Shown here: positions 52,481-64,000 of the stretch, one piece after another | Position numbering within the stretch: the stretch's first letter is position 1 | How the letters are laid out: every line of letters starts with the position of its first letter | Notes under the pieces: generated by a model | The model's input: the letters and a program-made list of their open reading frames with translations, nothing else | Told to the model about the DNA's origin: nothing | Database searches by the model: none | Made by a program: the position numbers and the translations under genes | Origin: Symsagittifera roscoffensis | Taxonomy: Eukaryota > Xenacoelomorpha > Acoela > Convolutidae | Length of the DNA: 64,000 nucleotides | Assembly: GCF_963678635.1 (NCBI RefSeq) | Contig: NC_087067.1 | Location: forward strand, 57,700,388-57,764,387 | Reading direction: 5' to 3'

Positions 52481-55400
52481 TGCTGACGGTTCCTGGGAGT
52501 ACCAAGATTTTAATTTTGGTTCTTGTTTTTCTGAAATATGTCTTTTTTGTGTTCAGCTTTGATGCGATTTTTTGTGGTACAAATTTTTTCATTTTTGAGG
52601 ACAGCGTGTGGCTAGTTAAGTCATCTTGATGTGTTCATTGTTGTTTCATTCGTCAAATCTACTGGGTAGGCGATAGTTGCAGAAGCGAATTTGAGCTGTG
52701 GTGATTTTTTGTTTGAAAAAAAATTGTCGTCATAGTACTGGCAGTTTTTCTTTCTTTTTGGTCTTGACTGCCAGACATTATTTGAGTTTTCACAAATTTG
52801 AAAGACAGTGGTGCCTTTTTGGGTTTGGTTATTCCTCTATAACTTGTTAAGGGTACCGGGGAAGGCTTAATTATTGATTTCACTTTTTTTCCTGGAATCA
52901 TGTCTTTTTATGTGTCTATCAAGGATGCGGTTTTTCTCGTTACAAGTTTTTTCCAATTTTGATCACAGTGACTGGTTGACATAGCCTTTTTGATGTGCTC
53001 ACTTTTGTTCATTTATTCAAATCTACTAGTGTTGCGATTGTTGCACTAGCGAATTTGAGCTGGAGTGATTTTGTCTCAATAAATTTGTCACAAATTGGTA
53101 GTTTCCACTTTGGTCTTGGCTACTGAATGTTTCTTCAGTTTTGACATCTTTGAAATACCCAGGGACGCTTTTTCGGGGTGTTGATGCGTTGTGGACGTGC
53201 TGACGGTTCGTGGGAGTACCAAGATTTTAATTTTGGTTCTTGTTTTTCTGAAATAGGTCTTTTTTGTGTTCAGCTTTGATGCGATTTTTTGTGGTACAAA
53301 TTTTTTCATTTTTGAGGACAGCGTGTGGCTAGTTAAGTCATCTTGATGTGTTCATTGTTGTTTCATTCGTCGAATCTACTGGGTAGGCGATAGTAGCAGA
53401 AGCGAATTTGAGCTGTGGTGATTTTTTGTTCGAAAAAAAATTGTCGTCACAGTACTGGCAGTTTTTCTTTCTTTTTGGTCTTGACTGCCAGACATTATTT
53501 GAGTTTTCATAAATTTGAAAGACAGTGGTGCCTTTTTGGGTTTGGTGATGCCTTTATAACTTGTTAAGGGTACCTGGGAAGGCTTAATTATTGATTTCAC
53601 TTTTTTTCCTGGAATCATGTCTTTTTATGTGTCTATCAGTGATGCGGTTTTTCTCGTTACACGTTTTCCCATGTTTGATCACAGTGACTGGCTGACATAG
53701 TTTTTTTGATGTGCTCATTTTTGATCATTTATTCAATTCTACTTGTGTTGCGATTGTTGCTTTGCGAATTCGCGCTGGAGTGATTTTGTCTCAATAAAGT
53801 TGTCACAAATTGGTAGTTTCCACTATCTTTTGGTCTTGGCTACTGAATGTTTCTTCAGTTTTGACATCTTTGAAATACCCAGGGACGCTTTTTCGGGGTG
53901 TTGATGCGTTGTGGACGTGCTGACGGTTCCTGGGAGTACCAAGATTTTAATTTTGGTTCTTGTTTTTCTGAAATATGTCTTTTTTGTGTTCAGCTTTGAT
54001 GCGATTTTTTGTGGTACAAATTTTTTCATTTTTGAGGACAGCGTGTGGCTAGTTAAGTCATCTTGATGTGTTCATTGTTGTTTCATTCGTCAAATCTACT
54101 GGGTAGGCGATAGTTGCAGAAGCGAATTTGAGCTGTGGTGATTTTTTGTTCGAAAAAAAATTGTCGTCAGAGTACTGGCAGTTTTTCTTTCCTTTTGGTC
54201 TTGACTGCCAGACATTATTTGAGTTTTCACAAATTTGAAAGACAGTGGTGCCTTTTTGGGTTTGGTGATGCCTTTATAACTTGTTAAGGGTACCTGGGAA
54301 GGCTTACTTATTGATTTCACTTTTTTTTCCTGGAATCATGTCTTTTTATGTGTCTATCAGTGATGCGGTTTTTCTCGTTACACGTTTTTCCATGTTTGAT
54401 CACAGTGACTGGCTGACATAGTTCTTTTGATGTGCTCATTTTTGATCATTTATTCAATTCTACTCGTGTTGCGATTGTTGCTTTAGCGAATTCGCGCTGG
54501 AGTGATTTTGTCTCAATAAAGTTGTCACAAATTGGTAGTTTCCACTATCATTCGTTCTTGGCTACTGAATGTTTCTTCAGTTTTGACATCTTTGAAATAC
54601 CCAGGGACGCTTTTTCGGGGTGTTGATGCGTTGTGGACGTGCTGACGGTTCCTGGGAGTACCAAGATTTTAATTTTGGTTCTTGTTTTTCTGAAATATGT
54701 CTTTTTTGTGTTCAGCTTTGATGCGATTTTTTGTGGTACAAATTTTTTCATTTTTGAGGACAGCGTGTGGCTAGTTAAGTCATCTTGATGTGTTCATTGT
54801 TGTTTCATTCGTCAAATCTACTGGGTAGGCGATAGTTGCAGAAGCGAATTTGAGCTGTGGTGATTTTTTGTTCGAAAAAAATTGTCGTCACAGTACTGGC
54901 AATTTTCTTTCTTTTTGGTCTTGACTGCCAGACATTATTTGAGTTTTCACAAATTTGAAAGACAGTGGTGCCTTTTTGGGTTTGGTGATTCCTTTATAAC
55001 TTGTTAAGGGTACCTGGGAAGGCTTAATTATTGATTTCGTTTTTTTTCCTGGAATCATGTCTTTTTATGTGTCTATCAGTTATGCGGTTTTTCTCGTTAC
55101 AAGTTTTTCCATTTTTGATCACAGTGACTGGTTGACATAGCCTTTTTGATGTGCTCACTTTTGTTCATTTATTCAAATCTACTAGTGTTGCGATTGTTGC
55201 ACTAGCGAATTTGCGCTGGAGTGATTTTGTCTCAATAAAGTTGTCACAAATTGGTAGTTTCCACTATCTTTTGGTCTTGGCTACTGAATGTTTCTTCAGT
55301 TTTGACATCTTTGAAATACCCAGGGACGCTTTTTCGGGGTGTTGATGCGTTGTGGACGTGCTGATGGTTCCTGGGAGTACCAAGATTTTAATTTTGGTTC

Positions 55401-56120
55401 TTGTGTTTCTGAAATATGTCTTTTTTGTGTTCAGCTTTGATGCGATTTTTTGTGGTACAAATTTTTTCATTTTTGAGGACAGCGTGTGGCTAGTTAAGTC
55501 ATCTTGATGTGTTCATTGTTGTTTCATTCGTCAAATCTACTGGGTAGGCGATAGTTGCAGAAGCGAATTTGAGCTGTGGTGATTTTTTGTTCGAAAAAAA
55601 ATTGTCGTCACAGTACTGGCAGTTTTACTTTCTTTTTGGTCTTGACTGCCAGACATTATTTGAGTTTTCACAAATTTGAAAGACAGTGGTGCCTTTTTGG
55701 GTTTGGTGATGCCTTTATAACTTGTTAAGGGTACCTGGGAAGGCTTAATTATTGATTTCACTTTTTTTTCCTGGAATCATGTCTTTTTATGTGTCTATCA
55801 GTGATGCGGTTTTTCTCGTTACACGTTTTTCCATGTTTGATCACAGTGACTGGCTGACATAGTTTTTTTGATGTGTTCATTTTTGTTCATTTATTCAATT
55901 CTACTCGTGTTGCGATTGTTGCACTAGCAAATTCGCGCTGGAGTGATTTTGTCTCAATAAAGTTGTCACAAATTGGTAGTTTCCACTATCATTTGTTCTT
56001 GGCTACTGAATGTTTCTTCAGTTTTGACATCTTTGAAATACCCAGGGACGCTTTTTCGGGGTGTTAATGCGTTGTGGACGTGCTGACAGTTCCTGGGAGT
56101 ACTAATTTTTTAATTTTGGT
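52481..56120 (+). repeat. Satellite block with the GAGCTGTGG / TGTTGATGCG variant
   Basis: Units with A-half landmarks at 52994, 53712, 54432, 55151 and 55873 share GAATTTGAGCTGTGG in half B and GGGGTGTTGATGCGTTGTGGACG with ACCAAGATTTTAA in half A, variants rare elsewhere. A small deletion near 53109 removes about 7 bp from one unit. Confidence 0.75.
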
Positions 56121-59100
56121 TCTTGTGTTTCTGAAATATGTCTTTTTTTGTGTGCATCTTTGATGCGATTTTTTGTTGTACAAATTTTTTCATTTTTGAG
56201 GACAGCGTGTGGCTAGTTAAGTCATCTTGATGTGTTCATTGTTGTTTCATTCGTCAAATCTACTGGGTAGGCGATAGTTGCAGAAGCGAATTTGCGCTGT
56301 GGTGATTTTTTGTTTGAAAAAAATTTTCGTCACAGTACTGGTATTTTTTCTTTCTTTTTGGTCTTGACTGCCAGACATTATTTGAGTTTTCACAAATTTG
56401 AAAGACAGTGGTGCCTTTTTGGGTTTGGTGATGCCCTTATAACTTGTTAAGGGTACCTGGGAAGGCTTAATTAATGATTTCACTTTTTTTTCCTGGAATC
56501 ATGTCTTTTTATGTGTCTATCAGTGATGCGGTTTTTCTCGATACACGTTTTTCGATGTTTGATCACAGTGACTGGCTGACATAGTTTTTTTGATTTGCTC
56601 ATTTTTGTTCATATATTCAATTCTACTAGTGTTGCGATTGTTGCACTAGCGAATTCGCGATGGAGTGATTTTGTCTCAATAAAGTTGTCACAAATTGGTA
56701 GTTTCCACTATCTTTTGGTCCTGGCTACTGAATGTTTCTTCAGTTTTGACATCTTTGAAATACCCAGGGACGCTTTTTCGGGGTGTTAATTCGTTGTGGA
56801 CATGATGACGCTTACTGGGGAGTACTGGGAGTATTTTTCGTCACAGTACTGGCAGTTTTTCTTTCTTTTTGGTTATGACTACCAGACATTATTTGAATTT
56901 TCACAAATTTGAAAGACAGTGGTGCCTTTTTGGGTTAGGTGATGCCTTTATAACTTGTTAAGGGTACCTGGGAAGGCTTAATTATTGATTTCACTTTTTT
57001 TTTCCTGGAATCATGTCTTTTTATGTGTCTATCAGTGATGCGGTTTTTCTCGTTACACGTTTTTCCATGTTTGATCACAGTGACTGGCTGACATAGTTTT
57101 TTTGATTTGCTCATTTTTGTTCATATATTCAATTCTACTAATGTTGCGATTGTTGCACTAGCGAATTCGCGATGGAGTGATTTTGTCTTAATAAAGTTGT
57201 CACAAATTGGTAGTTTCCACTATCTTTTGGTCCTGGCTACTGAATGTTTCTTAAGTTTTGACATCTTTGAAATACCCAGGGACGCTTTTTCGGGGTGTTA
57301 ATTCGTTGTGGACATGATGACGGTTCCTGGGAGTACTAAGTTTTTAATTTTGGTATTTATGTTTCTGAATTATGTCTTTTTTTGTGTTCATCTTTGATGC
57401 GATTTTTTGTGGTACAAATTTTTTCATTTTTGAGGACAGCGTGTGGCTAGTTAAGTTATCTTGATGTGTTCATTGTTGTTTCATTCGTCAGATCTACTAG
57501 GAAAGCGATAGTTGCAGAAGCGAATTTGCGCTGTGGTGATTTTTTGTTCGAAAAAAATTGTCGTCACAGTACTGGCAGTTTTTCTTTCTTTTTGGTCTTG
57601 ACTGCCAGACATTATTTGAGTTTTCACAAATTTGAAAGACAGTGGTGCCTTTTTGGGTTTGGTGATGCCTTTATAACTTGTTAAGGGTACCTGGGAAGGC
57701 CTAATTATTGATCTCACTTTTTTTCCCTGGAATCATGTCTTTTTATGTGTCTATCAGTGATTCGGTTTTTCTCGTTACAAGTTTTTCCATTTTTGATCGA
57801 AGTGACTGGTTGACATAGTTTTTTTGATGCGCTCATTTTTGTTCTTTTATTCAATTCTACTAGTGTTGCGATTGTTGCACTAGCGAATTCGCGATGGAGT
57901 GATTTTGTCTCAATAAAGTTGTCACAAATTGGTAGTTTCCATTATCTTCTGGTCCTGGCTACTGAATGTTTCTTCAGTTTTGACATCTTTGAAATACCCA
58001 GGGACGCTTTTTCGGGGTGTTAATTTGTTGTGGACATGATGTCGGTTCCTGGGAGTACTAAGTTTTTAATTTTGGTTTTTATGTTTCTGAATTATGTCTT
58101 TTTTTGTGTTCATCTTTGATGCGATTTTTTGTGGTACAAATTTTTTCATTTTTGAGGACAGCGTGTGGCTAGTTAAGTCATCTTGATGTGTTCATTGTTG
58201 ATTCATTCGTCAAATCTACTGGTTAGGCGATAGTTGCAGAAGCGAATTTGCGCTGTGGTGATTTTTTGTTCGAAAAAAATTGTCGTCACAGTACTGGCAG
58301 TTTTTCTTTCTTTTTTGTCTTGACTGCCAGACATTATTTGAGTTTTCACAAATTTGAAAGACAGTGGTGCCTTTTTGGGTTTGGTGATGCCTTTATAACT
58401 TGTTAAGGGTACCTGGGAAGGCCTAATTATTGATCTCACTTTTTTTTCCTGGAATCATGTCTTTTTATGTGTCTATCAGTGATGCGGTTTTTCTCGTTAC
58501 ACGTTTTTCCATGTTTGATCACAGTGACTGGTTGACATAGTTTTTTTGATTTGCTCATTTTTGTTAATATATTCAATTCTACTAGTGTTGCGATTGTTGC
58601 ACTAGCGAATTCGCGATTTTTCTCGTTACACGTTTTTCCATGTTTGATCACAGTGACTGGCTGACATAGTTTTTTTGATTTGCTCATTTTTGTTCATATA
58701 TTCAATTCTACTAGTGTTGCGATTGTTGCACTAGCGAATTCGCGATGGAGTGATTTTGTCTCAATAAAGTTGTCACAAATTGGTAGTTTCCACTATCTTT
58801 TGGTCCTGGCTACTGAATGTTTCTTCAGTTTTGACATCTTTGAAATACCCAGGGACGCTTTTTCGGGGTGTTAATTCGTTGTGGACATGATAACAATTCC
58901 TGGGAGTACTAAGTTTTTAATTTTGGTATTTATGTTTCTGAATTATGTCTTTTTTGTGTTCATCTTTGATGCGATTTTTTGTGGTACAAATTTTTTCATT
59001 TTTGAGGACAGTGTGTGGCTAGTTTAGTCATCTTAATGTGTTCATTGTTGTTTCATTCGTCAAATCTACTGGTTAGGCGATAGTTGCAGAAGCGAATTTG

Positions 59101-59313
59101 CGCTGTGGTGATTTTTTGTTCGAAAAAAATTGTCGTCACAGTACTGGCAGTTTTTCTTTCTTTTTGGTCTTGACTACCAGACATTATTTGAGTTTTCACA
59201 AATTTTAAAGACAGTGGTGCCTTTTTGGGTTTGATGATGCCTTTATAACTTGTTAAGGGTACCTGGGGTACCTGGGAAGGCTTAATTATTGATTTCATTT
59301 TTTTTCCTGGAAT
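56121..59313 (+). repeat. Satellite block with truncated and partly duplicated units
   Basis: Units with the GCGATGGAGTG variant of half A. One unit is only 512 bp long (56595 to 57107) because half A joins half B near 56820. Another region repeats 128 bp of half A (58488-58615 again from 58616). Confidence 0.8.
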
Positions 59314-62300
59314 CATGTCTTTTTATGTGTCTATCAGTGATGCGGTTTTCCTCGTTACAAGTTTTTCCATTTTTGATCACAGTGACTGGTTGACATAGTT
59401 TTTTTGATGTGCTCATTTTTATTCATTTATTCGAATCTACTAGTGTTGAGACTGTTGCAATCGCGAATTGGCGCTGGAGTGTTTTTGTCTCAATAAAGTT
59501 GTCACAAATTGGTAGTTTCCACTTGCTTTTGGTCTTGGCTACTGAATGTTTCTTCAGTTTTGACATCTTTGAAATACCCAGCGACGCTTTTTCGGGGTGT
59601 TAATGCGTTGTGGACGTGTCGACGGTTCCTGGGAGTACTAAGTTTTTAATTTTGCTATTTATGTTTCTGAAATATGTCTTTTTTTGTGTTCATCTTTGAT
59701 TGGTACAAATTTTTTCATTTTTGAGGACAGTGTGTGGCTAGTTAAGTCATCTTGATGTGTTCATTGTTGTTTCATTCGTCAAAGTTACTGGTTAGGCGAT
59801 AGCTGCAGAAGCGAATTTGCGCTGTGGTGATTTTTTGTTCGAAAAAATGTTTCGTCACAGTACTGGCAGTTTTTCTTTCTTTTTGGTCTTGACTACCAGA
59901 CATTATTTGAGTTTTCACAAATTTGAAAGGCAGTGGTGCCTTTTTGGGTTAGGTGATGCCTTTATAATTTGTTAAGAGTACCTGGGAAGGCTTAATTATT
60001 GATTTCACTTTTTTTTTCCCTGGAATCATGTCTTTTTATGTGTCTATCAGTGATGCAGTTTTTCTCGTTACAAGTTTTTCCATTTTTGATCAAAGTGACT
60101 GGTTGACATAGTTTTTTTGATGCGCTCACTTTTGTTCTTTTATTCGATTCTACTAGTGTTATGATTGTTGCACTAGCGAATTGGCGCTGGAGTGTTTTTT
60201 TCTCAATAAAGTTGTCACAAATTGGTAGTTTCCACTTGCTTTTGGTCTTGGCTACTGAATATTTCTTCAGTTTTGACATCTTTGAAATACCCAGCGACGC
60301 TTTTTCGGGGTGTTAATGCATTGTGGACGTGTCGACGGTTCCTGGGAGTACTATGTTTTTAATTTTGCTATTTATGTTTCTGTAATATGTTTTTTTTGTG
60401 TTCATCTTTGATGCGATTTTTTTTGGTACAAATTTTTTCATTTTTGAGGACAGTGTGTGGCTAGTTAAGTCATATTGATGTGTTCATTGTTGATTCATTC
60501 GTCAAAGTTACTGGTTAGGCGATAGTTGCAGAAGCGAATTTGCGCTGTGGTGATTTTTTGTTCGAAAAAATGTTTCGTCACAGTACTGGCAGTTTTTCTT
60601 TCTTTTTGGTCTTGACTACCAGACATTATTTGAGTTTTCACAAATTTGAAAGGCAGTGGTGCCTTTTTGGGTTAGGTGATGCCTTTATAATTTGTTAAGA
60701 GTACCTGGGAAGGCTTAATTATTGATTTCACTTTTTTTTTCTCTGGAATCATGTCTTTTTATGTGTCTATCAGTGATGCAGTTTTTCTCGTTACAAGTTT
60801 TTCCATTTTTGATCAAAGTGACTGGTTGACATAGTTTTTTTGATGCGCTCACTTTTGTTCTTTTATTCGATTCTACTAGTGTTATGATTGTTGCACTAGC
60901 GAATTGGCGCTGGAGTGTTTTTTTCTCAATAAAGTTGTCACAAATTGGTAGTTTCCACTTGCTTTTGGTCTTGGCTACTGAATGTTTCTTCAGTTTTGAC
61001 ATCTTTGAAATACCCAGCGACGCTTTTTCGGGGTGTTAATGCGTTGTGGACGTGTCGACGGTTCCTGGGAGTACTATGTTTTTAATTTTGCTATTTATGT
61101 TTCTGTAATATGTTTTTTTTTGTGTTCATCTTTGATGCGATTTTTTTTGGTACAAATTTTTTCATTTTTGAGGACAGTGTGTGGCTAGTTAAGTCATCTT
61201 GATGTGTTCATTGTTGATTCATTCGTCAAAGTTACTGGTTAGGCGATAGTTGCAGAAGCGAATTTGCGCTGTGGTGAATTTTTGTTCGAAAAAATTTTTC
61301 GTCACAGTACTGGCAGTTTTTCTTTCTTTTTGGTCTTGACTACCAGACATTATTTGAGTTTTCACAAATTTGAAAGGCAGTGGTGGCTTTTTGGGTTAGG
61401 TGATGCCTTTATAACTTGTTAAGGGTACCTGGGAAGGCTTAATTATTGATTTCACTTTTTTCCTGGAATCATGTCTTTTTATGTTTCTATCAGTGATGCG
61501 GTTTTTCTCGTTACGAGTTTTTCCATTTTTGATCAAAGTGACTGGTTGACATAGTTTTTTTGATGTGCTCATTTTTGTTCTTTTATTCAATTCTACTAGT
61601 GTTGCGATTGTTGCACTAGCGAATTCGCGCTGGAGTGTTTTTTTCTCAATAAAGTTGTCACAAATTGGTAGTTTCCACTTGCTTTTGGTCTTGGCTACTG
61701 AATGTTTCTTCAGTTTTGACATCTTTGAAATACCCAGCGACGCTTTTTCCGGGTGTTAATGCGTTGTGGACGTGTCGACGGTTCCTGGGAGTACTATGTT
61801 TTTAATTTTGCTATTTATGTTTCTGTAATATGTCTTTTTTTGTGTTCATCTTTGATGCGATTTTTTTTGGTACAAATTTTTTCATTTTTGAGGACAGTGT
61901 GTGGCTAGTTAAGTCATCTTGATGTGTTCATTGTTGTTTCATTCGTCAAAGTTACTGGTTAGGCGATAGTTGCAGAAGCGAATTTGCGCTGTGGTGATTT
62001 TTCGTTCGAAAAAAATTTTCGTCACAGTACTGGCAGTTTTTCTTTCTTTTTGGTCTTGACTACCAGACATTATTTGAGTTTTCACAAATTTGAAAGGCAG
62101 TGGTGCCTTTTTGGGTTAGGTGATGCCTTTATAACTTGTTAAGGGTACCTGGGAAGGCTTAATTATTGATTTCACTTTTTTTTCCTGGAATCATGTCTTT
62201 TTATGTGTCTATCAGTGATGCGGTTTTTCTCGTTACAAGTTTTTCCATTTTTGATCCAAGTGACTGGTTGACATAGTTTTTTTGATGTGCTCATTTTTGT

Positions 62301-64000
62301 TCTTTTATTCAATTCTACTAGTGTTGCGATTGTTGCACTAGCAAATTCGCGCTGGAGTGTGTTTTTCTCAATAAAGTTGTCACAAATTGGTAGTTTCCAC
62401 TTGCTTTTGGTCTTGGCTACTGAATGTTTCTTCAGTTTTGACATCTTTGAAATACCCAGTGACGCTGTTTCCGGGTGTTAATGCGTTTGTGACGTGTCGA
62501 CGGTTCCTGGGAGTACTAAGTTTTTAATTTTGCTTTTTATGTTTCTGAAATATGTCTTTTTTGTGTTCATCTTTGATGCGATTTTTTGTGGTACAATTTT
62601 TTTCGTTTTTGAGGACAGTGTGTGGCTAGTTAAGTCATCTTGATGTGTTCATTGTTGTTTCATTCGTCAAATTTACTGGTTAGGCGATAGTTGCAGAAGC
62701 GAATTTGCGCTGTGCTGATTTTTTGTTCGAAAAAATTTTTCGTCACAGTACTGGCAGTTTTTCTTTCTTTTTGGTCTTGACTACCAGACATTATTTGAGT
62801 TTTCACAAACTTGAAAGGCAGTGGTGCCTTTTTGCGTTAGATGATGCCTTTATAATTTGTTAAGGGTACCTGGGAAGGCTTAATTATTGATTTCACTTTT
62901 TTTTTCCTGGAATCATGTCTTTTTATGTGTCTATCAGTGATGCGGTTTTTCTCGTTACAAGTTTTTCCATTTTTGATCAAAGTGACTGGTTGACATAGTT
63001 TTTTTTTGATGTGCTCATTTTTGTTCTTTTATTCAATTCTACTAATGTTGCGATTGTTGCACTAGCGAATTCGCGATGGAGTGATTTGTCTCAATAAAGT
63101 TGTCACAAATTGGTAGTTTCCACTATCTTTTGGTCCTGGCTACTGAATGTTTCTTCAGTTTTGACATCTTTGAAATACCCAGCGACGCTTTTTCCGGGTG
63201 TTAATGCGTTGTGGACGTGTCGAGGGTTCCTGGGAGTACTAAGTTTTTAATTTTGGTATTTATGTTTCTGAATTATGTCTTTTTTGCGTTCATCTTTGAT
63301 GCGATTTTTTGTGGTACAAATTTTTTCATTTTTGAGGACAGTGTGTGGCTAGTTTAGTCATCTTGATGTGTTCATTGTTGTTTCATTCGTCAAAGTTACT
63401 GGTTAGGCGATAGTTGCAGAAGCGAATTTGCGCTGTGCTGATTTTTTGTTTGAAAAAATTTTTCGTCACAGTACTGGCAGTTTTTCTTTCTTTTTGGTCT
63501 TGACTACCAGACATTATTTGAGTTTTCACAAACTTGAAAGGCAGTGGTGCCTTTTTGCGTTAGGTGATGCCTTTATAACATGTTAAGGGTACCTGGGAAG
63601 GCTTAATTATTGATTTCACTTTTTTTTTCCTGGAATCATGTCTTTGTATGTGTCTATCAGTGATGCGGTTTTTCTCGTTACAAGTTTTTCCATTTTTGAT
63701 CAAAGTGACTGGTTGACATAGTTTTTTTGATGTGCTCATTTTTGTTCTTTTATTCAATTCTACTAGTGTTGCGATTGTTGCACTAGCGAATTCGCGCTGG
63801 AGTGTTTTTTTCTCAATAAAGTTGTCATAAATTGGTAGTTTCCACTTGCTTTTGGTCTTGGCTACTGAATGTTTCTTCAGTTTTGACATCTTTGAAATAC
63901 CCAGCGACGCTTTTTCCGGGTGTTAATGCGTTGTGGACAGGTCGACGGTTCCTGGGAGTACTATGTTTTTAATTTTGCTATTTATGTTTCTGAAATATGT
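59314..64000 (+). repeat. Satellite block with the GTGTCGACGG / GTTACTGG variant, to window edge
   Basis: Units with A-half landmarks at 59409, 60120, 60843, 61565, 62287, 63010 and 63732 share CCCAGCGACGC, ACGTGTCGACGGTTCC and TTTTGCTATTTATG. The units starting near 60030 and 60753 are nearly identical (offset 723 bp). The array continues past the window. Confidence 0.8.

Larger units (their letters stand above)
29385..64000 (+). repeat. ~720 bp dimeric satellite array (about 34.6 kb, runs off the window)
   Basis: About 47 head-to-tail units recur at mostly 719-722 bp. Each unit is a diverged dimer: half A (~360 bp, for example 39930-40289) and half B (~360 bp, for example 40290-40649) align end to end in the same orientation with shared landmarks (GATGCG near the start, TTGATGTG, GAATTTGCGCTG, TTTTGGTCTTG, GAGTTTTCAC or CAGTTTTGAC). 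The plus strand is T/G-rich throughout. Short frames recur (64 codons on + in A, 74-84 codons on - in B) but look like by-products. The array is interrupted by the second flank copy at 30596-31521. No RNA gene or mobile-element gene is seen inside. Confidence 0.95.

Noticed and set aside
29374-63889. Repeated 64-, 74- and 84-codon ORFs in the satellite as real genes
   Set aside because: They recur because the DNA repeats, overlap on opposite strands in homologous halves, break with single-base indels in many units, and have no domain or start context.
29385-64000. CRISPR array or CENP-B box satellite
   Set aside because: Units are 720 bp with no short repeat/spacer pattern, and no sequence matching the CENP-B box pattern was seen.

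Overview
The window looks like repeat-rich nuclear DNA of an animal, most likely a nematode (Caenorhabditis-like). The evidence is AT-rich flanks, a short intron with a GTAAAA donor and a T-rich TATAG acceptor, and a Ty3/gypsy polyprotein of the type common in nematode genomes. There is no bacterial-style gene organisation. The species assignment is inference.

Layout. (1) 1-2740: AT-rich left flank with two diverged copies of a ~550 bp repeat and, between them, two exons and an intron of a decayed HEAT-repeat-like host gene (1393-1884). (2) 2741-27283: one very large (~24.5 kb) LTR retroelement. It has LTRs of 883 and 877 bp that are ~97% identical by hand alignment, starting TGT and ending ACA, a tRNA-Asn-like primer binding site, a ~3.3 kb structured leader, a gag-protease ORF, a broken pol (RT, RNase H, integrase) with a macro-like domain after the integrase, and then a second ~8.7 kb reading frame. 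That second frame carries an SGNH/GDSL esterase-like domain, a possible second SGNH-like domain and ~1,900 residues I cannot assign. (3) 27284-29160: right flank made partly of ~350 bp tandem repeats and a (TTG)n tract. (4) 29385-64000 (window edge): ~34.6 kb of satellite DNA. Its basic unit is ~720 bp, itself a diverged dimer of two ~360 bp halves (called A and B here), arranged in several higher-order repeats. A 2,137 bp tandem duplication copies the flank/satellite boundary.

How the parts work together. Gag would form the particle, protease would cut the polyprotein, RT/RNase H would copy the RNA from the PBS, and integrase would insert the product. The macro and SGNH domains and the large unknown ORF are extra cargo that may act on host ADP-ribose signalling or on acyl groups; this is inference. 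This copy cannot be autonomous: I count about a dozen frameshifts and in-frame stops, a gap in the integrase core, and substitutions at three expected catalytic or metal-binding residues.

Most notable signals beyond gene content: an ungapped 67 bp unit with inverted ends present once in each LTR and four times in the leader; a 12-mer next to the 3' LTR that recurs inside pol in two reading frames; and the nested, shuffled higher-order structure of the satellite.
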